A stretch of 64,000 bases of DNA from Chloroflexota bacterium (GTDB taxonomy: Bacteria; Chloroflexota; Anaerolineae; Promineifilales; Promineifilaceae), in the NCBI GenBank assembly GCA_022616275.1, contig JAKEFB010000138.1:1-64000 (forward strand). Reading direction: 5' to 3'. A program made the translations under genes and the position numbers. The first letter of the stretch is position 1. Each line of letters starts with the position of its first letter. The notes under the pieces were generated by a model that was given only the letters and a program-made list of their open reading frames with translations, ran no database searches and was not told the origin of the DNA. Below are positions 42,403 through 50,640 of this stretch, one piece after another.

Positions 42403-43383
42403 TCAGCCCCCGATTTCCGACATAACCCGGTTCAGCGGGATCACGTCCTGGGCCAGGCCGTGGCCCCAGGGCTTCCACCAGATGCCGTCTTCGATGATCT
42501 TGGCCAGCTCCTCGTCGCTGGCCCCGGCCCGCAGCGGCGTCAGCAGGTCCACCTCTTTTTCCCGCAGCAGGCAGAGGCGCAACCGGCCGTCGGCCGTCAG
42601 CCGGGCGCGGCTGCAGGTGGCGCAGAAGGGCTGAGTGACGGAGCTGATGAAGCCCAGCGTGCCCAGCGCCTCTTCCAGTTGGTAGAGCCTGGCCTCGCCG
42701 TCCAGCGCCCCGCCATCTACCAGGCTCACCGGCCCCAGGGTGTCGCCGATCGTTTGCAGCAGCTCCTCCTGGGTGACAATGCCGGCCTGCTGGAAACTGG
42801 CCACGTCGCCAAAAGGCATCATCTCGATGAAGCGGATCTGCCAGGGCTGGAAGAGGGTCAGCCGGGCCAGGTCCACCACGTCTTCCTTGTCGTTGTAGCC
42901 GCGGACGACGACGGCGTTGAGCTTAATCTTCAACCCCGCTTCCCGGGCGGCGTGAATGCCGGCCCAGACGTCTTCCACGTCACCCCAACGGGTGAGTTTC
43001 TTGAACTTTTCCGGGTTGAGCGTGTCAATGCTAATATTGACCCGCTGCAAGCCGGCCTCGGCCAGCGGCCGGGCCAGCCGGTCGAGCAGCAGCCCGTTGG
43101 TGGTCATAGCCACGGTCTTGACGCCGGGCGTCTGGGCAATGCGGTGGACAATGTCCACGACGTTGGCCCGCACGGTCGGCTCGCCGCCGGTCAGGCGGAA
43201 TTTGTGGAAGCCCAGCCCGGCGAAGAGGTCCACCAGGCGGAAGATTTCGTCGTCCTGCAGCAGCTCGGCCCGCGGCCGGAAGGTCATGTCTTCCGGCATG
43301 CAGTAGACGCAGCGCAGGTTACATTTGTCGGTCAGCGAAATGCGCAGGTAGTTGATGTTGCGGCCAAAACGATCGAATGACAT
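42403..43383 (-). CDS. moaA: GTP 3',8-cyclase
   Basis: A 326-residue radical-SAM enzyme for the first step of molybdenum cofactor synthesis. The N-terminal [4Fe-4S] motif is CNLRCVYC; GGEPTVR follows. The C-terminal second cluster is QPFCATCSRARLTADGRLRLC. The usual Gly-Gly end (MSEIGG) is present. It is transcribed toward the restriction operon, with no other moa gene adjacent in the window, so the rest of the pathway must be elsewhere. Confidence 0.95.
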   Translation of the reverse strand: MSFDRFGRNINYLRISLTDKCNLRCVYCMPEDMTFRPRAELLQDDEIFRLVDLFAGLGFHKFRLTGGEPTVRANVVDIVHRIAQTPGVKTVAMTTNGLLLDRLARPLAEAGLQRVNISIDTLNPEKFKKLTRWGDVEDVWAGIHAAREAGLKIKLNAVVVRGYNDKEDVVDLARLTLFQPWQIRFIEMMPFGDVASFQQAGIVTQEELLQTIGDTLGPVSLVDGGALDGEARLYQLEEALGTLGFISSVTQPFCATCSRARLTADGRLRLCLLREKEVDLLTPLRAGASDEELAKIIEDGIWWKPWGHGLAQDVIPLNRVMSEIGG

Positions 43384-43472
43384 AGACGATATTATACCGG
43401 ATCAGGGGGGTTTTTATCAAATTTTTCTTTTTTATTAACGTTATTGTGTTAGAATTGCTAAACACCCTCTCA

Positions 43473-43504
43473 GGTGACTGTCACTTGTGGAAGTGACAGT
43501 CATC
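43473..43504. promoter_or_regulatory. TGACTGTCACTT dyad
   Basis: Perfect 12-bp inverted repeat (43475-43486 and 43491-43502) with loop GTGG; each arm contains a GTGACnGTCA sub-palindrome. It is not followed by T-run, and sits upstream of a promoter, so an operator or a REP-type element are both possible. Confidence 0.6.
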
Positions 43505-43571
43505 TAACATGGAGTGGCGGAGCCGAAGGGCACTTGTAGGTTAACCGGTGGTTTTATATCTCGTTTATATC

Positions 43572-43601
43572 TTTACCCGCCACTTCCGAGCAGGGTATAA
43601 T
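43572..43601 (+). promoter_or_regulatory. Putative promoter of the LCP gene
   Basis: TTTACC (43572-43577), 18 nt, TATAAT (43596-43601), about 100 bp before the start codon. The -35 is only a partial match. Confidence 0.4.
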
Positions 43602-43686
43602 TTTCGGATTGTGTTGCTGCTGAATCGGTAAGCAGCAGATAGTCTGAATACTGAACTGTTTGCGAATTATTGAGCAAAAGTATTAC

Positions 43687-43693
43687 AAAGGAG
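43687..43693 (+). promoter_or_regulatory. Ribosome binding site deciding a TTG start
   Basis: AAAGGAG, 6 nt before TTG 43700. No ATG exists near the start of this frame. Confidence 0.8.
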
Positions 43694-43699
43694 TTAACG

Positions 43700-44773
43700 T
43701 TGTACCAAACAAGACGCACTACTTTACCTTTGTGGCTAAGTATACCTCTGACAATCACATTTATTGTCACGGCGATTGTCGTTTCTGCTTTTGTCTACCT
43801 GACAGCCGAGGCCTTTTTGGGCCGGCCGTTGAACCCGCTGGCTTCGGCCGCCGAGGGAGTGAGCGGTGTCGAGCTGCCGCCGATGGACCAGGAGGGGCTG
43901 GCTGCGGTGCCGACGTTCATTCTCGGCCAGCCGACGCCCACCCTCATCCCGACCACCGAAGGGCTGGCCAGCGGCGAGCGGGTGAATATCCTGGTCATGG
44001 GCATTGACCGCCGGCCGGGCGAGCCGTTTATTTCCCGGACCGACACAATGATGTTGATGTCTATCAACCCGGAGGCCAAGACCGCTTCCATCCTGTCCAT
44101 TCCCCGGGACCTGTACGTCGTCATCCCCGGCCGAGGCCGCGACCGCATCAACACCGCCTTTGTCTACGGCTCGGCCGGCAACAACCCGGCCGGCGGTGCG
44201 CTGCTGGCCATGCAGACGGTGGAGTACAACCTGGGCGTGCCCATCCACCACTACGTCATGGTGGACTTCGGGGCGGTCATTCAGGGAATAGACACTATTG
44301 GTGGGATTGACGTGTACGTGCCGTACGACATCAATGATCCCACTTTTCCCGACATGGATTACGGCTTTGACCCGCTGTACATTCCGGCCGGGCAGCAGCA
44401 CTTTGACGGTGCGTTGGCGCTCAGATACGCCCGGACCCGCCACCAGGACAATGACTTCTACCGCGCTCGCCGCCAGCAACAGGTAGTCCTGGCCGTGCGG
44501 GACAAGGTCTTGAGCCTGGGTATCACCGAATTGGTCCGCCAGGCCCCGTTCCTGTACCAGCAGTTGGGTGAGGGGGTTCGCACCGACTTGAGCCTGGAAG
44601 AGATTATCCGCCTGGCGGTAACGGCCGCGGAGATTCCCAACGAAAGCATTCGCAACGAGGTGCTGGACCAGAATTACGTCACTGGCTACCGGACGGAAGG
44701 TGGGGCCAGTGTCCTGGTGTTGGTCAACGAAAGCGCCGCTCCGCTCATCCAGGAACTGTTCTACAGTAACTAA
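43700..44773 (+). CDS. LytR-CpsA-Psr (LCP) family protein
   Basis: A 357-residue membrane-anchored phosphotransferase that attaches lipid-linked glycopolymers to the cell wall. One membrane helix lies near residues 12-35 (LSIPLTITFIVTAIVVSAFV). After a linker, the LCP domain (about 95-255) has VNILVMGIDRRP, SRTDTMMLMSINPEAKTA, LSIPRDLYVVIPGRGRDRIN and ALRYARTRHQDNDFYRARRQ, which carry the conserved Arg and Asp residues. The start is TTG 43700. The stop lies within a 40-bp palindrome. The sugar-polymer role would match the O-antigen ligase-like and glycosyltransferase genes further on. Confidence 0.92.
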   Translation: MYQTRRTTLPLWLSIPLTITFIVTAIVVSAFVYLTAEAFLGRPLNPLASAAEGVSGVELPPMDQEGLAAVPTFILGQPTPTLIPTTEGLASGERVNILVMGIDRRPGEPFISRTDTMMLMSINPEAKTASILSIPRDLYVVIPGRGRDRINTAFVYGSAGNNPAGGALLAMQTVEYNLGVPIHHYVMVDFGAVIQGIDTIGGIDVYVPYDINDPTFPDMDYGFDPLYIPAGQQHFDGALALRYARTRHQDNDFYRARRQQQVVLAVRDKVLSLGITELVRQAPFLYQQLGEGVRTDLSLEEIIRLAVTAAEIPNESIRNEVLDQNYVTGYRTEGGASVLVLVNESAAPLIQELFYSN

Positions 44774-44809
44774 CTGTAGGGGCATGATGCATCATGCCCC
44801 TACAGTTAG
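44770..44809. terminator. Perfect 40-bp palindrome after the LCP gene
   Basis: The arms CTAACTGTAGGGGCATGATG pair completely with no loop. It includes the LCP stop codon. It has no T tract, so termination is inferred; it may be an inserted palindromic element. Confidence 0.7.
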
Positions 44810-44836
44810 TCGCGAAACGTGGTAGACTCTAACCGA

Positions 44837-44855
44837 GTTTTGGCTTTGCCAAAAC
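44837..44855. other. Hairpin in the leader of the methyltransferase gene
   Basis: GTTTTGGC / GCCAAAAC with a 3-nt loop, followed by CTCTAACTCTAACTC stutter, 35 bp before ATG 44890. Possible leader structure. Confidence 0.45.
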
Positions 44856-44889
44856 CTGACTCTAACTCTAACTCAGATAAGAGGTAAGG

Positions 44890-46758
44890 ATGAACCGGGA
44901 CGATTTTCGGGAACGCCTTAAGCGTGGCCCTCTACTATTGGACGGGGCGATGGGGACGATGCTCCACGGCCGGGGTATTCCCATTTCCGACTGTTTTGAC
45001 GCCATTAACCGCGAGAACCCAGCCCTGGTAGCTGAGGTCCACCGGGGCTACATTGAGGCTGGCGTCGACGTTATCGAGACCAACAGTTTTGGCGCCAATC
45101 GCTATAAGCTGGCCCAGCACGGGCTGGAGGGTGAAGTAGCCGGCCTGAATCAGGCGGCCGTAGCCGTGGCCCGCCGGGTCATTGCAGGCTCTTTTAAGCC
45201 GGTGTTGCTGGCGGGCTCGGTGGGGCCGCTGGGGGTACGGCTGGCCCCGTTGGGCCGGGTAAAGGCCAGCCAGGCCGAGGAGGCCTTCGCCGAGCAAATC
45301 GGCGCCTTAGTGTCGCCGCCGGCCGGAGTAGACCTGATTATCCTGGAGACGATTTCTGACCTGAAGGAAATGGCAGTAGCCGTGAAGGCAGCCCGCGCTG
45401 TCGCCCCGAACATCCCCATTATTGCCAATATGACCTTTACCCGCGACGACCGGACGTTGCTGGGCGACAACCCGGTGGTCGTCGCCGAGCACCTGGCCGG
45501 GCTGGACGTAGATGTGATTGGCGTGAACTGCAGCAGCGGGCCGGTGCAGGTGCTGCGCCTGCTGGCTACCTTTCACCAGGTGGTAGGCGACAGACCGCTG
45601 GCGGCCGTGCCCAACGCCGGCTGGCCCCAACAAATCGAGGGCGGCCGGTTGATGTATCCGGCCACGCCGGCCTACTTTTCCGAGTATACCAGGGCTTTCC
45701 TGGAGGCCGGGGCGCGGATCGTCGGCGGCTGCTGCGGCACCACAGCCCGGCACATCGCGGCCATGCACCAGGCGTTGAATACCCCTGGGGAAAACGTCCA
45801 TCCTCTCCCGGTGGTGCAGTTAATTCGCCGGGGCGAGCGGCTGGCTGCGGCGCCTACCCAGCAGACGGAGCTGGCCGAGACGCTGGCGGAAAAGCGCTTT
45901 ATGGTGACGGTGGAAATGAGCCCACCGCGCGGCACCAGCGCCCAGCGCCTGCTGGCCGGGGCGCAGATGCTGAAGGAGGCCGGGGCTAACTTTATCAACG
46001 TGGCCGATAGCCCCCTGGCCCGGATGCGGATGAGCGCCTGGGCGGCAGCCCACCTGATCCAGAAGGAGATTGGGCTGGAAACGGTGCTGCACTTCCCTAC
46101 CCGCGGCCGGAACCTGCTGCGTGTCCAGGGGGATTTGCTGGCGGCTTATGCCCTGGGTATTCATAACCTGTTTGTGGTCATGGGCGACCCAACCCAGATC
46201 GGCGACTACCCGGAGGCGATGGACAATTACGACATCGTGCCCACCGGCCTGATCCAGTTGATCAAGCAGCGGCTGAACAGCGGCGTAGACCAGCATGGCC
46301 AGACGATAGACGAGCCGACGGGTTTTGTCGTTGGTTGCGCCGTCAACCTGGAGCCCGAGGACCTGGCGGCCGAACTGAAGTTGATGCACAAGAAGATCAA
46401 GAATGGGGCCGATTTTGCTCTCAGCCAGCCGGTCTTTAACCCGCCGGTGGCCCGGACTTTCATCAAAGCTTACAAGGCCGAGTACGGCGAGCCGTTGATT
46501 CCCATTGTCGCCGGCGTCCAGCCCCTTTATAACAGTGGAAACGCCGAGTTCTTGCACAACGAAGTGCCCGGCATCTCCATTCCCGACGTGTACCGGGAGC
46601 GGATGCGCGCCGCGGCCGACCCGCAGCGTGAGGGGGTGATCATCGCCCAGGAGATGCTGGCCGAGCTACGGCCGGTGGTCCAGGGCGTGTATATGATCCC
46701 GGTCTTCGGCCGCTATGACCTGGTGGCCGACGTCCTCGACGCGCTGCCGGGGGTATGA
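44890..46758 (+). CDS. Bifunctional homocysteine S-methyltransferase / methylenetetrahydrofolate reductase
   Basis: A 622-residue fusion. The N-terminal half (about 5-300) is a zinc-dependent homocysteine methyltransferase: LLLDGAMGTMLHGRG, the zinc Cys in GVNCSSGP and the pair in IVGGCCGTTARHI. The C-terminal half (about 330-615) is an MTHFR TIM barrel (MVTVEMSPPRGTS, NLFVVMGDPTQIGDYPEA, FALSQPVFNP). The fusion reduces methylene-THF and uses methyl groups for methionine synthesis, as in YitJ-type proteins. The ribosome site AAGAGGTAAGG precedes ATG 44890. Confidence 0.93.
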   Translation: MNRDDFRERLKRGPLLLDGAMGTMLHGRGIPISDCFDAINRENPALVAEVHRGYIEAGVDVIETNSFGANRYKLAQHGLEGEVAGLNQAAVAVARRVIAGSFKPVLLAGSVGPLGVRLAPLGRVKASQAEEAFAEQIGALVSPPAGVDLIILETISDLKEMAVAVKAARAVAPNIPIIANMTFTRDDRTLLGDNPVVVAEHLAGLDVDVIGVNCSSGPVQVLRLLATFHQVVGDRPLAAVPNAGWPQQIEGGRLMYPATPAYFSEYTRAFLEAGARIVGGCCGTTARHIAAMHQALNTPGENVHPLPVVQLIRRGERLAAAPTQQTELAETLAEKRFMVTVEMSPPRGTSAQRLLAGAQMLKEAGANFINVADSPLARMRMSAWAAAHLIQKEIGLETVLHFPTRGRNLLRVQGDLLAAYALGIHNLFVVMGDPTQIGDYPEAMDNYDIVPTGLIQLIKQRLNSGVDQHGQTIDEPTGFVVGCAVNLEPEDLAAELKLMHKKIKNGADFALSQPVFNPPVARTFIKAYKAEYGEPLIPIVAGVQPLYNSGNAEFLHNEVPGISIPDVYRERMRAAADPQREGVIIAQEMLAELRPVVQGVYMIPVFGRYDLVADVLDALPGV

Positions 46759-46790
46759 TAAGGTTGTAGTTGGGAGGCGGATGGAAGAAG

Positions 46791-47525
46791 ATGGCCATCA
46801 AACAAGTGGAGACGATCAGGCAACCCCAGGAACGGCAAGTCGAACGGCTTGACCAGCCTGAGGAGCGACCACCTTTTAATACAGGGGATCGACTTTCCCG
46901 GGCTGAGTTCGAGCGGCGCTATGAGGCCTATCCAGAAATAAAGAAAGCCGAGTTGATTGAAGGAGTGGTCTACATTATGCCCTCGCCTGTCCGTTTTCCC
47001 CAGCATGGCAATCCACATTTTGAGCTGATTGGTTGGCTGAGTGTCTATTGCGCCGCTACACCTGGTGTGTTAGGTGGCGACAACACGACCGTCCAGTTGG
47101 ATTTGGAGAACGAGGTGCAGCCAGATGCTTTGTTGCGTCTAAAGCCAGAATTAGGGGGAAGCACCCGGCTGACTGAGGAAGGCTACCTGGAAGGCCCACC
47201 CGAGCTGGTCGTCGAAGTTGCCGCCAGCAGCGCCGCTTACGATTTGCATGATAAGCGGCGGGTCTACGCCCGCAGCGGCGTGCCGGAGTACCTGGCCGTC
47301 CAGATGTACGAAAAGCGACTGGACTGGTTTATTTTGCGGGAAGGGGTGTACGAGACGCTGGCGCCGGACGAGAAGGGGGTGCTGCGCAGCCAGATTTTTC
47401 CCGGGTTGTGGCTGGACACGGCCGCCTTCTGGCAGGGCGACCTGGCAGCCATGCTGGCCACCTTGCAAGAAGGGCTGGCCTCCGCAGAACATACCGACTT
47501 TGTAAACACGATACAGGCGAAATAA
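46791..47525 (+). CDS. Uma2 family protein, second copy
   Basis: A 244-residue Uma2/DUF820 protein closely related to 22487-23209. Shared blocks: RAEFERRYEA, KKAELIEGVVY, DLENEVQPDALLRL, GPPELVVEVAASSAAYDLHD, VLRSQIFPGLW. The nuclease-like Asp, Glu and Lys are retained. I start at ATG 46791 (MAIKQVETIR); a non-ATG start at 46770 is possible. It follows the methionine gene by 32 bp and may be co-transcribed, with no functional link evident. Confidence 0.85.
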   Translation: MAIKQVETIRQPQERQVERLDQPEERPPFNTGDRLSRAEFERRYEAYPEIKKAELIEGVVYIMPSPVRFPQHGNPHFELIGWLSVYCAATPGVLGGDNTTVQLDLENEVQPDALLRLKPELGGSTRLTEEGYLEGPPELVVEVAASSAAYDLHDKRRVYARSGVPEYLAVQMYEKRLDWFILREGVYETLAPDEKGVLRSQIFPGLWLDTAAFWQGDLAAMLATLQEGLASAEHTDFVNTIQAK

Positions 47526-47537
47526 TTAAAGATCTCA

Positions 47538-47603
47538 AACCTCCCGGAGGTTCAAGCAATGGTCGCCGGGACGCCCGGCGCAATCGCCAACCTCCGGGAG
47601 GTT
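47538..47603. repeat. AACCTCC palindrome pair, intergenic
   Basis: AACCTCCCGGAGGTT (47538-47552) and its complement (47589-47603) enclose a 36-bp spacer with its own GCCGGGACGCCCGGC hairpin. It forms a bidirectional stem-loop between convergent genes and shares its unit with 31741-31772. Confidence 0.8.
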
Positions 47604-47668
47604 CACTAATCTCTAATCCTTCGGACTGAGTCTCAGGACGAAGTCTCCAGTCTCCAATCTCTAGCCCC

Positions 47669-48550
47669 CTACGGTTCCAACGTCACTTCCACGCTGGCCA
47701 GGTGAACGTCGCCGCCGAAGGCCGGGCTGGGATCGCGGACAACGATTCGGCCGGGACCGGCAACGGCGATAGTGTAGGGTACGTCGGCGATGAAGGGGCC
47801 GGGCTGGCCCAAATCCGGCGCAGCTACGATAATGGCCTGCGAGCCGACCACGTTACCGTCCGTGTCCAGCACTTCCACCACCAGGGTCTGCTCAAAACTA
47901 GCCAGAGCAATGCCTTCGACGTGGGCCAGGCCGCCACTAATGGTGCTGACCAGCGCCGGCTGGCTAATGACGATCCGCTCCGGGAAGGGGCTGACGGGAA
48001 TGATACTGGCCGGCCCGCCAGGGGAGAGCGTGACGGCCACGGAAGCCAGGTGAGTGATACCGCCGTCGCGGGCGCTGGCGGCAAAGACCTGGATAAAGGC
48101 CGGCTGCTCACTGCCGACGTTGAAAGGCACTTCCACGGCGAACGGCCCGCGCGTGCCCAGCTCACTGGTAATCTGGGCCGGGACGGTGGTGATTTCCTGG
48201 CCGTCGGCCGTCACCAGGCGAACGGCCAGCGCCTGCTCAAAAGTCGAGTCGGCCATGCCGGCGACTCGTATGGGGCTGGTGACTCGCGAGCCAGGGCCGG
48301 GCTCCAGGATGAGAATGGCCTCTTCGATGGTTACTCCCGGTGCTGGGGCAGTCGTCGGCCCGGCCGGTTGCGTCGCGTTGACCGGCGAGGTCGGGATGGC
48401 CACCGGGGTATCCGTTGGCCCCGGCTGGACCGGCGGCAACGTCGGCACGCCGACAGTTGGTGGGGGTGTTGGCGTCGGCTCGGCCGAGCAACCGGCCAGG
48501 GCCAGCATCATCACGAAGCAAAAGTAGAGAAGTAGGGAAAGAGTTTTCAT
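47669..48550 (-). CDS. Lipoprotein with two Gmad2 immunoglobulin-like domains
   Basis: A 293-residue lipoprotein. The signal ends MLALAGC. A Pro/Thr linker (to ~85) leads to two tandem beta-sandwich domains of the Gmad2 type (about 90-185 and 195-290), each with a GxA...FEQ.L.V. pattern: AGMADSTFEQALAVRL and EGIALASFEQTLVVEVL, both ending with HLASVAVTL/HLASVEVTL. Such domains occur in germination and cell-surface proteins. I start at ATG 48550 with GAGG 8 nt upstream; the GTG at 48559 touches the ribosome site. Confidence 0.82.
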   Translation of the reverse strand: MKTLSLLLYFCFVMMLALAGCSAEPTPTPPPTVGVPTLPPVQPGPTDTPVAIPTSPVNATQPAGPTTAPAPGVTIEEAILILEPGPGSRVTSPIRVAGMADSTFEQALAVRLVTADGQEITTVPAQITSELGTRGPFAVEVPFNVGSEQPAFIQVFAASARDGGITHLASVAVTLSPGGPASIIPVSPFPERIVISQPALVSTISGGLAHVEGIALASFEQTLVVEVLDTDGNVVGSQAIIVAAPDLGQPGPFIADVPYTIAVAGPGRIVVRDPSPAFGGDVHLASVEVTLEP

Positions 48551-48609
48551 TGTTTTCACCTCAAGCCGCCTATTTTACCCCATCAGAGGCACACAGACTT
48601 TCACATTTC

Positions 48610-48649
48610 TAAAAAAGAAGGCCCCGGCGGTCTTACAACTACCGGGGCC
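48610..48649 (-). terminator. Rho-independent terminator of the SIMPL gene
   Basis: On the minus strand, GGCCCCGG (48642-48649), a 14-nt loop, CCGGGGCC (48620-48627) and CTTCTTTTTT. It follows the SIMPL gene and precedes the Gmad2 lipoprotein gene. Confidence 0.85.
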
Positions 48650-48660
48650 GACTGAAGAAG

Positions 48661-48712
48661 AGTAATTGGTAATTACTGAATTACCTAATTACTCAATTAC
48701 CTGGTTACTGGA
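48661..48712. repeat. GGTAATTACTGAATTACC stutter
   Basis: GTAATTGGTAATTACTGAATT words followed by CCTAATTACTCAATTACC words, between the terminator and the end of the SIMPL gene. Confidence 0.6.
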
Positions 48713-49439
48713 TACCGAATGTAACCTGGATCTGTACCTGGAAATTTAACTGGCCAGGGGTGACGCTGGGGGCCGCAGCGCCCTGTTCCATGTCGAAGCC
48801 GCCACCGCCAGCGCCGAAGATGGGCGGAGGCGTCTGGATAACCTCGCTGATCACCCGTACCTCACCCAACTCAACGTTGCTCAGGCGGGCCAGCTCTTCG
48901 GCCCGGGCTCGGGCGTCGGCCATCGCCTTTTCCCGCGCTTCCGCTTCCAGGGCGGCCGGGTCAGCCACCGAGAAATTGACGCCGAAAATGTTGTTAGCGC
49001 CGGCACCAATCACGGCCGCCAGCACGTCGCCAACCTTGCCGATGTCGCGAATGGTGACGTTGACCTGGTTAGAAACGTGGTAACCGACGATCCCTTCCGG
49101 CCCTCGCTCGCCGTAAAACTGTTCGGCCCACAGGCTATAGTTGGAAGTCTGGATGTCCTCGCGGGCGATCCCCTGGGCTTCCAGGGCGGCCATAATGGCA
49201 TCAATCGTGGCCTGGTTCTGAGTCGTCGCGGCGTCTACCGTTTCGGCGAACGTTTCCACGCCAACCTGGACGTTGGCCTGGTCGGGGGTGCCGGTGGCTT
49301 CGCCGTGGCCGACGACGGTAATCCCGGCGGCCGGCTCAACTGCCTGGGCGCTGGTGTTGGGCGCGCAGGCCACGACCAGCATAGCGACCATTAACAACAG
49401 CGCCAGGACGGCAAACTTCCCGTGCTTATTAGCAAACAT
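48705..49439 (-). CDS. SIMPL domain (DUF541) lipoprotein
   Basis: A 244-residue exported protein. Signal VLALLLMVAMLVVAC, then the SIMPL/DUF541 domain (about 40-235): ITVVGHGEATGTPDQANVQV, NQATIDAIMAALEAQGI, YHVSNQVNVTIRDIGKVGDV, and the helix AREKAMADARARAEELARL. SIMPL proteins form oligomeric rings in the periplasm or on the surface; the bacterial role is poorly defined (oxidative stress in some). ATG 49439 is preceded by AAGGAG. The open frame upstream of it is intergenic. Confidence 0.88.
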   Translation of the reverse strand: MFANKHGKFAVLALLLMVAMLVVACAPNTSAQAVEPAAGITVVGHGEATGTPDQANVQVGVETFAETVDAATTQNQATIDAIMAALEAQGIAREDIQTSNYSLWAEQFYGERGPEGIVGYHVSNQVNVTIRDIGKVGDVLAAVIGAGANNIFGVNFSVADPAALEAEAREKAMADARARAEELARLSNVELGEVRVISEVIQTPPPIFGAGGGGFDMEQGAAAPSVTPGQLNFQVQIQVTFGIQ

Positions 49440-49743
49440 CGTTTTAATCTCCTTCTGTTTGAGGAACGTGAGCGTCTGGCTCGCCTTGGCGAACAGAGTT
49501 TCCACGTCCCAATGTGATTTGATTTCTAATCGTAACCAACACCAGGCGCGGTCATAAGACCGGCCCAAGCGGTTACTTCTAATCATTAAACGACACAAGG
49601 GCCGGTTTTGTTCCTTGATAATTTGACGACAGACGATAGACGACAGACGAAAGTTGGCCAGGGAGAAATCGTCCGTCGCTGGTCCAGGCTTTGCCCTGGA
49701 CACGCGTCCATCGTCAACTATACGATTGGCTGACGGGTCTTTA
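49440..49743. other. Gap between SIMPL and Usp genes
   Basis: A 304-bp gap between two minus-strand genes. It contains a GACGACAGACGATAGACGAC stutter (about 49624-49650) and a hairpin GTCCAGG / CCTGGAC (49682-49701). The SIMPL promoter is probably in the AT-richer part near 49500-49620. No gene seen. Confidence 0.5.
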
Positions 49744-50568
49744 TCAGGGAATGACCAGCACCGGCCGGTCGGCGTGGATGACAATCTGGCGGGCCAGGTC
49801 GTCGAGGAGGAAGCGCTGCCATCGCTCGCCGCAATGAGCGCCAATCACAATCAGGTCATAATTGCCGCTGCGAGCCTCGGCCAGGATCTCTTCCACCACC
49901 AGGCCGTGGCGCACCTTGGGGTGAACCTGGGTCTGGGCCTGCTGCAAGATAGCCAGGTCCCGCTTCAGGATTTGCCCTTCGGGGCTATGTTCCTGGATTA
50001 GTTCCTCGGCCGTGGCCGAGAGGTCCTGGCCATTGGTGACGCCGGGGCCGGCGCTCATTTGGGACATGACATGCAGCAGGGTGACCTTGACGTTTTCACC
50101 CAACAGTTCGGCCATGCGGCGGGTGAAACGGCGGACCATCGAGTTGTTTTCCACACCGCTGTCGCACACCAGGATGTGCTGGATTGGGCCACTTTTCTCC
50201 TTGGCGACAATGATTGGGCAAGGGGCATGGGTTATGACGCGCTCGGTAGTAGAGCCCATAACGCGGGTAATGAGGTTATGTTCCGGCCGTTCGCCCATCA
50301 CCATCAGGTCGTACTTGCTTTCCCGCGCTTCCTGGATAATTTCGTCGGCCGGCTGGCCGACCCGTATTCGGGTCTGGACTTCAAAGCCTGCGGGAGCTAA
50401 CAATTCTATGGCCCGGGCCAGGATCGCTTCGGCGCGCGGCCGGTCCGATTCATGTTTGATAACGGTTAAAATGGTGGCTGTCCCACCGGCCGCGGCCGCC
50501 AGGTCGTGGCCAAAACGGACAGCTTTATTCGAGTGGGCAGCCCCACCGGTAGGAATCAGGATACGCAT
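49744..50568 (-). CDS. Universal stress protein with two Usp domains
   Basis: A 274-residue cytoplasmic protein with two UspA-fold domains (about 1-140 and 145-274). The first has MRILIPTGG and DLMVMGERPEH ... ITRVMGSTTERVITHAPCPI, retaining a GxxxxG-S/T nucleotide loop; the second has YDLIVIGAHCGERWQRFLLD, without a canonical ATP loop. It is likely an ATP-sensing stress protein. ATG 50568 is set by AAGGAGGG upstream. It is on the same strand as the preceding transporter gene, which may be co-regulated. Confidence 0.9.
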   Translation of the reverse strand: MRILIPTGGAAHSNKAVRFGHDLAAAAGGTATILTVIKHESDRPRAEAILARAIELLAPAGFEVQTRIRVGQPADEIIQEARESKYDLMVMGERPEHNLITRVMGSTTERVITHAPCPIIVAKEKSGPIQHILVCDSGVENNSMVRRFTRRMAELLGENVKVTLLHVMSQMSAGPGVTNGQDLSATAEELIQEHSPEGQILKRDLAILQQAQTQVHPKVRHGLVVEEILAEARSGNYDLIVIGAHCGERWQRFLLDDLARQIVIHADRPVLVIP

Positions 50569-50640
50569 GATTGTTTCACCCTCCTTGTGTTCGGCAAGAC
50601 CCTCGCGTTTCACACCTGATAGTGTTGTACCCCAGAACTG

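Larger units (their letters stand above)
43384..43699. other. Divergent regulatory gap, moaA / LCP gene
   Basis: A 316-bp AT-richer gap. It holds a strong dyad (43473-43504), a likely promoter (43572-43601) and the ribosome site of the LCP gene (43687-43693). No open frame here looks like a gene. Confidence 0.6.

Noticed and set aside
43736-44785. 349-residue minus-strand open frame
   Set aside because: Shadow of the LCP gene, with no signal or motif.
49440-49844. Extended N-terminus of the SIMPL protein (379 residues)
   Set aside because: It would start inside the Usp gene and precede a clear lipoprotein signal with its own AAGGAG site.
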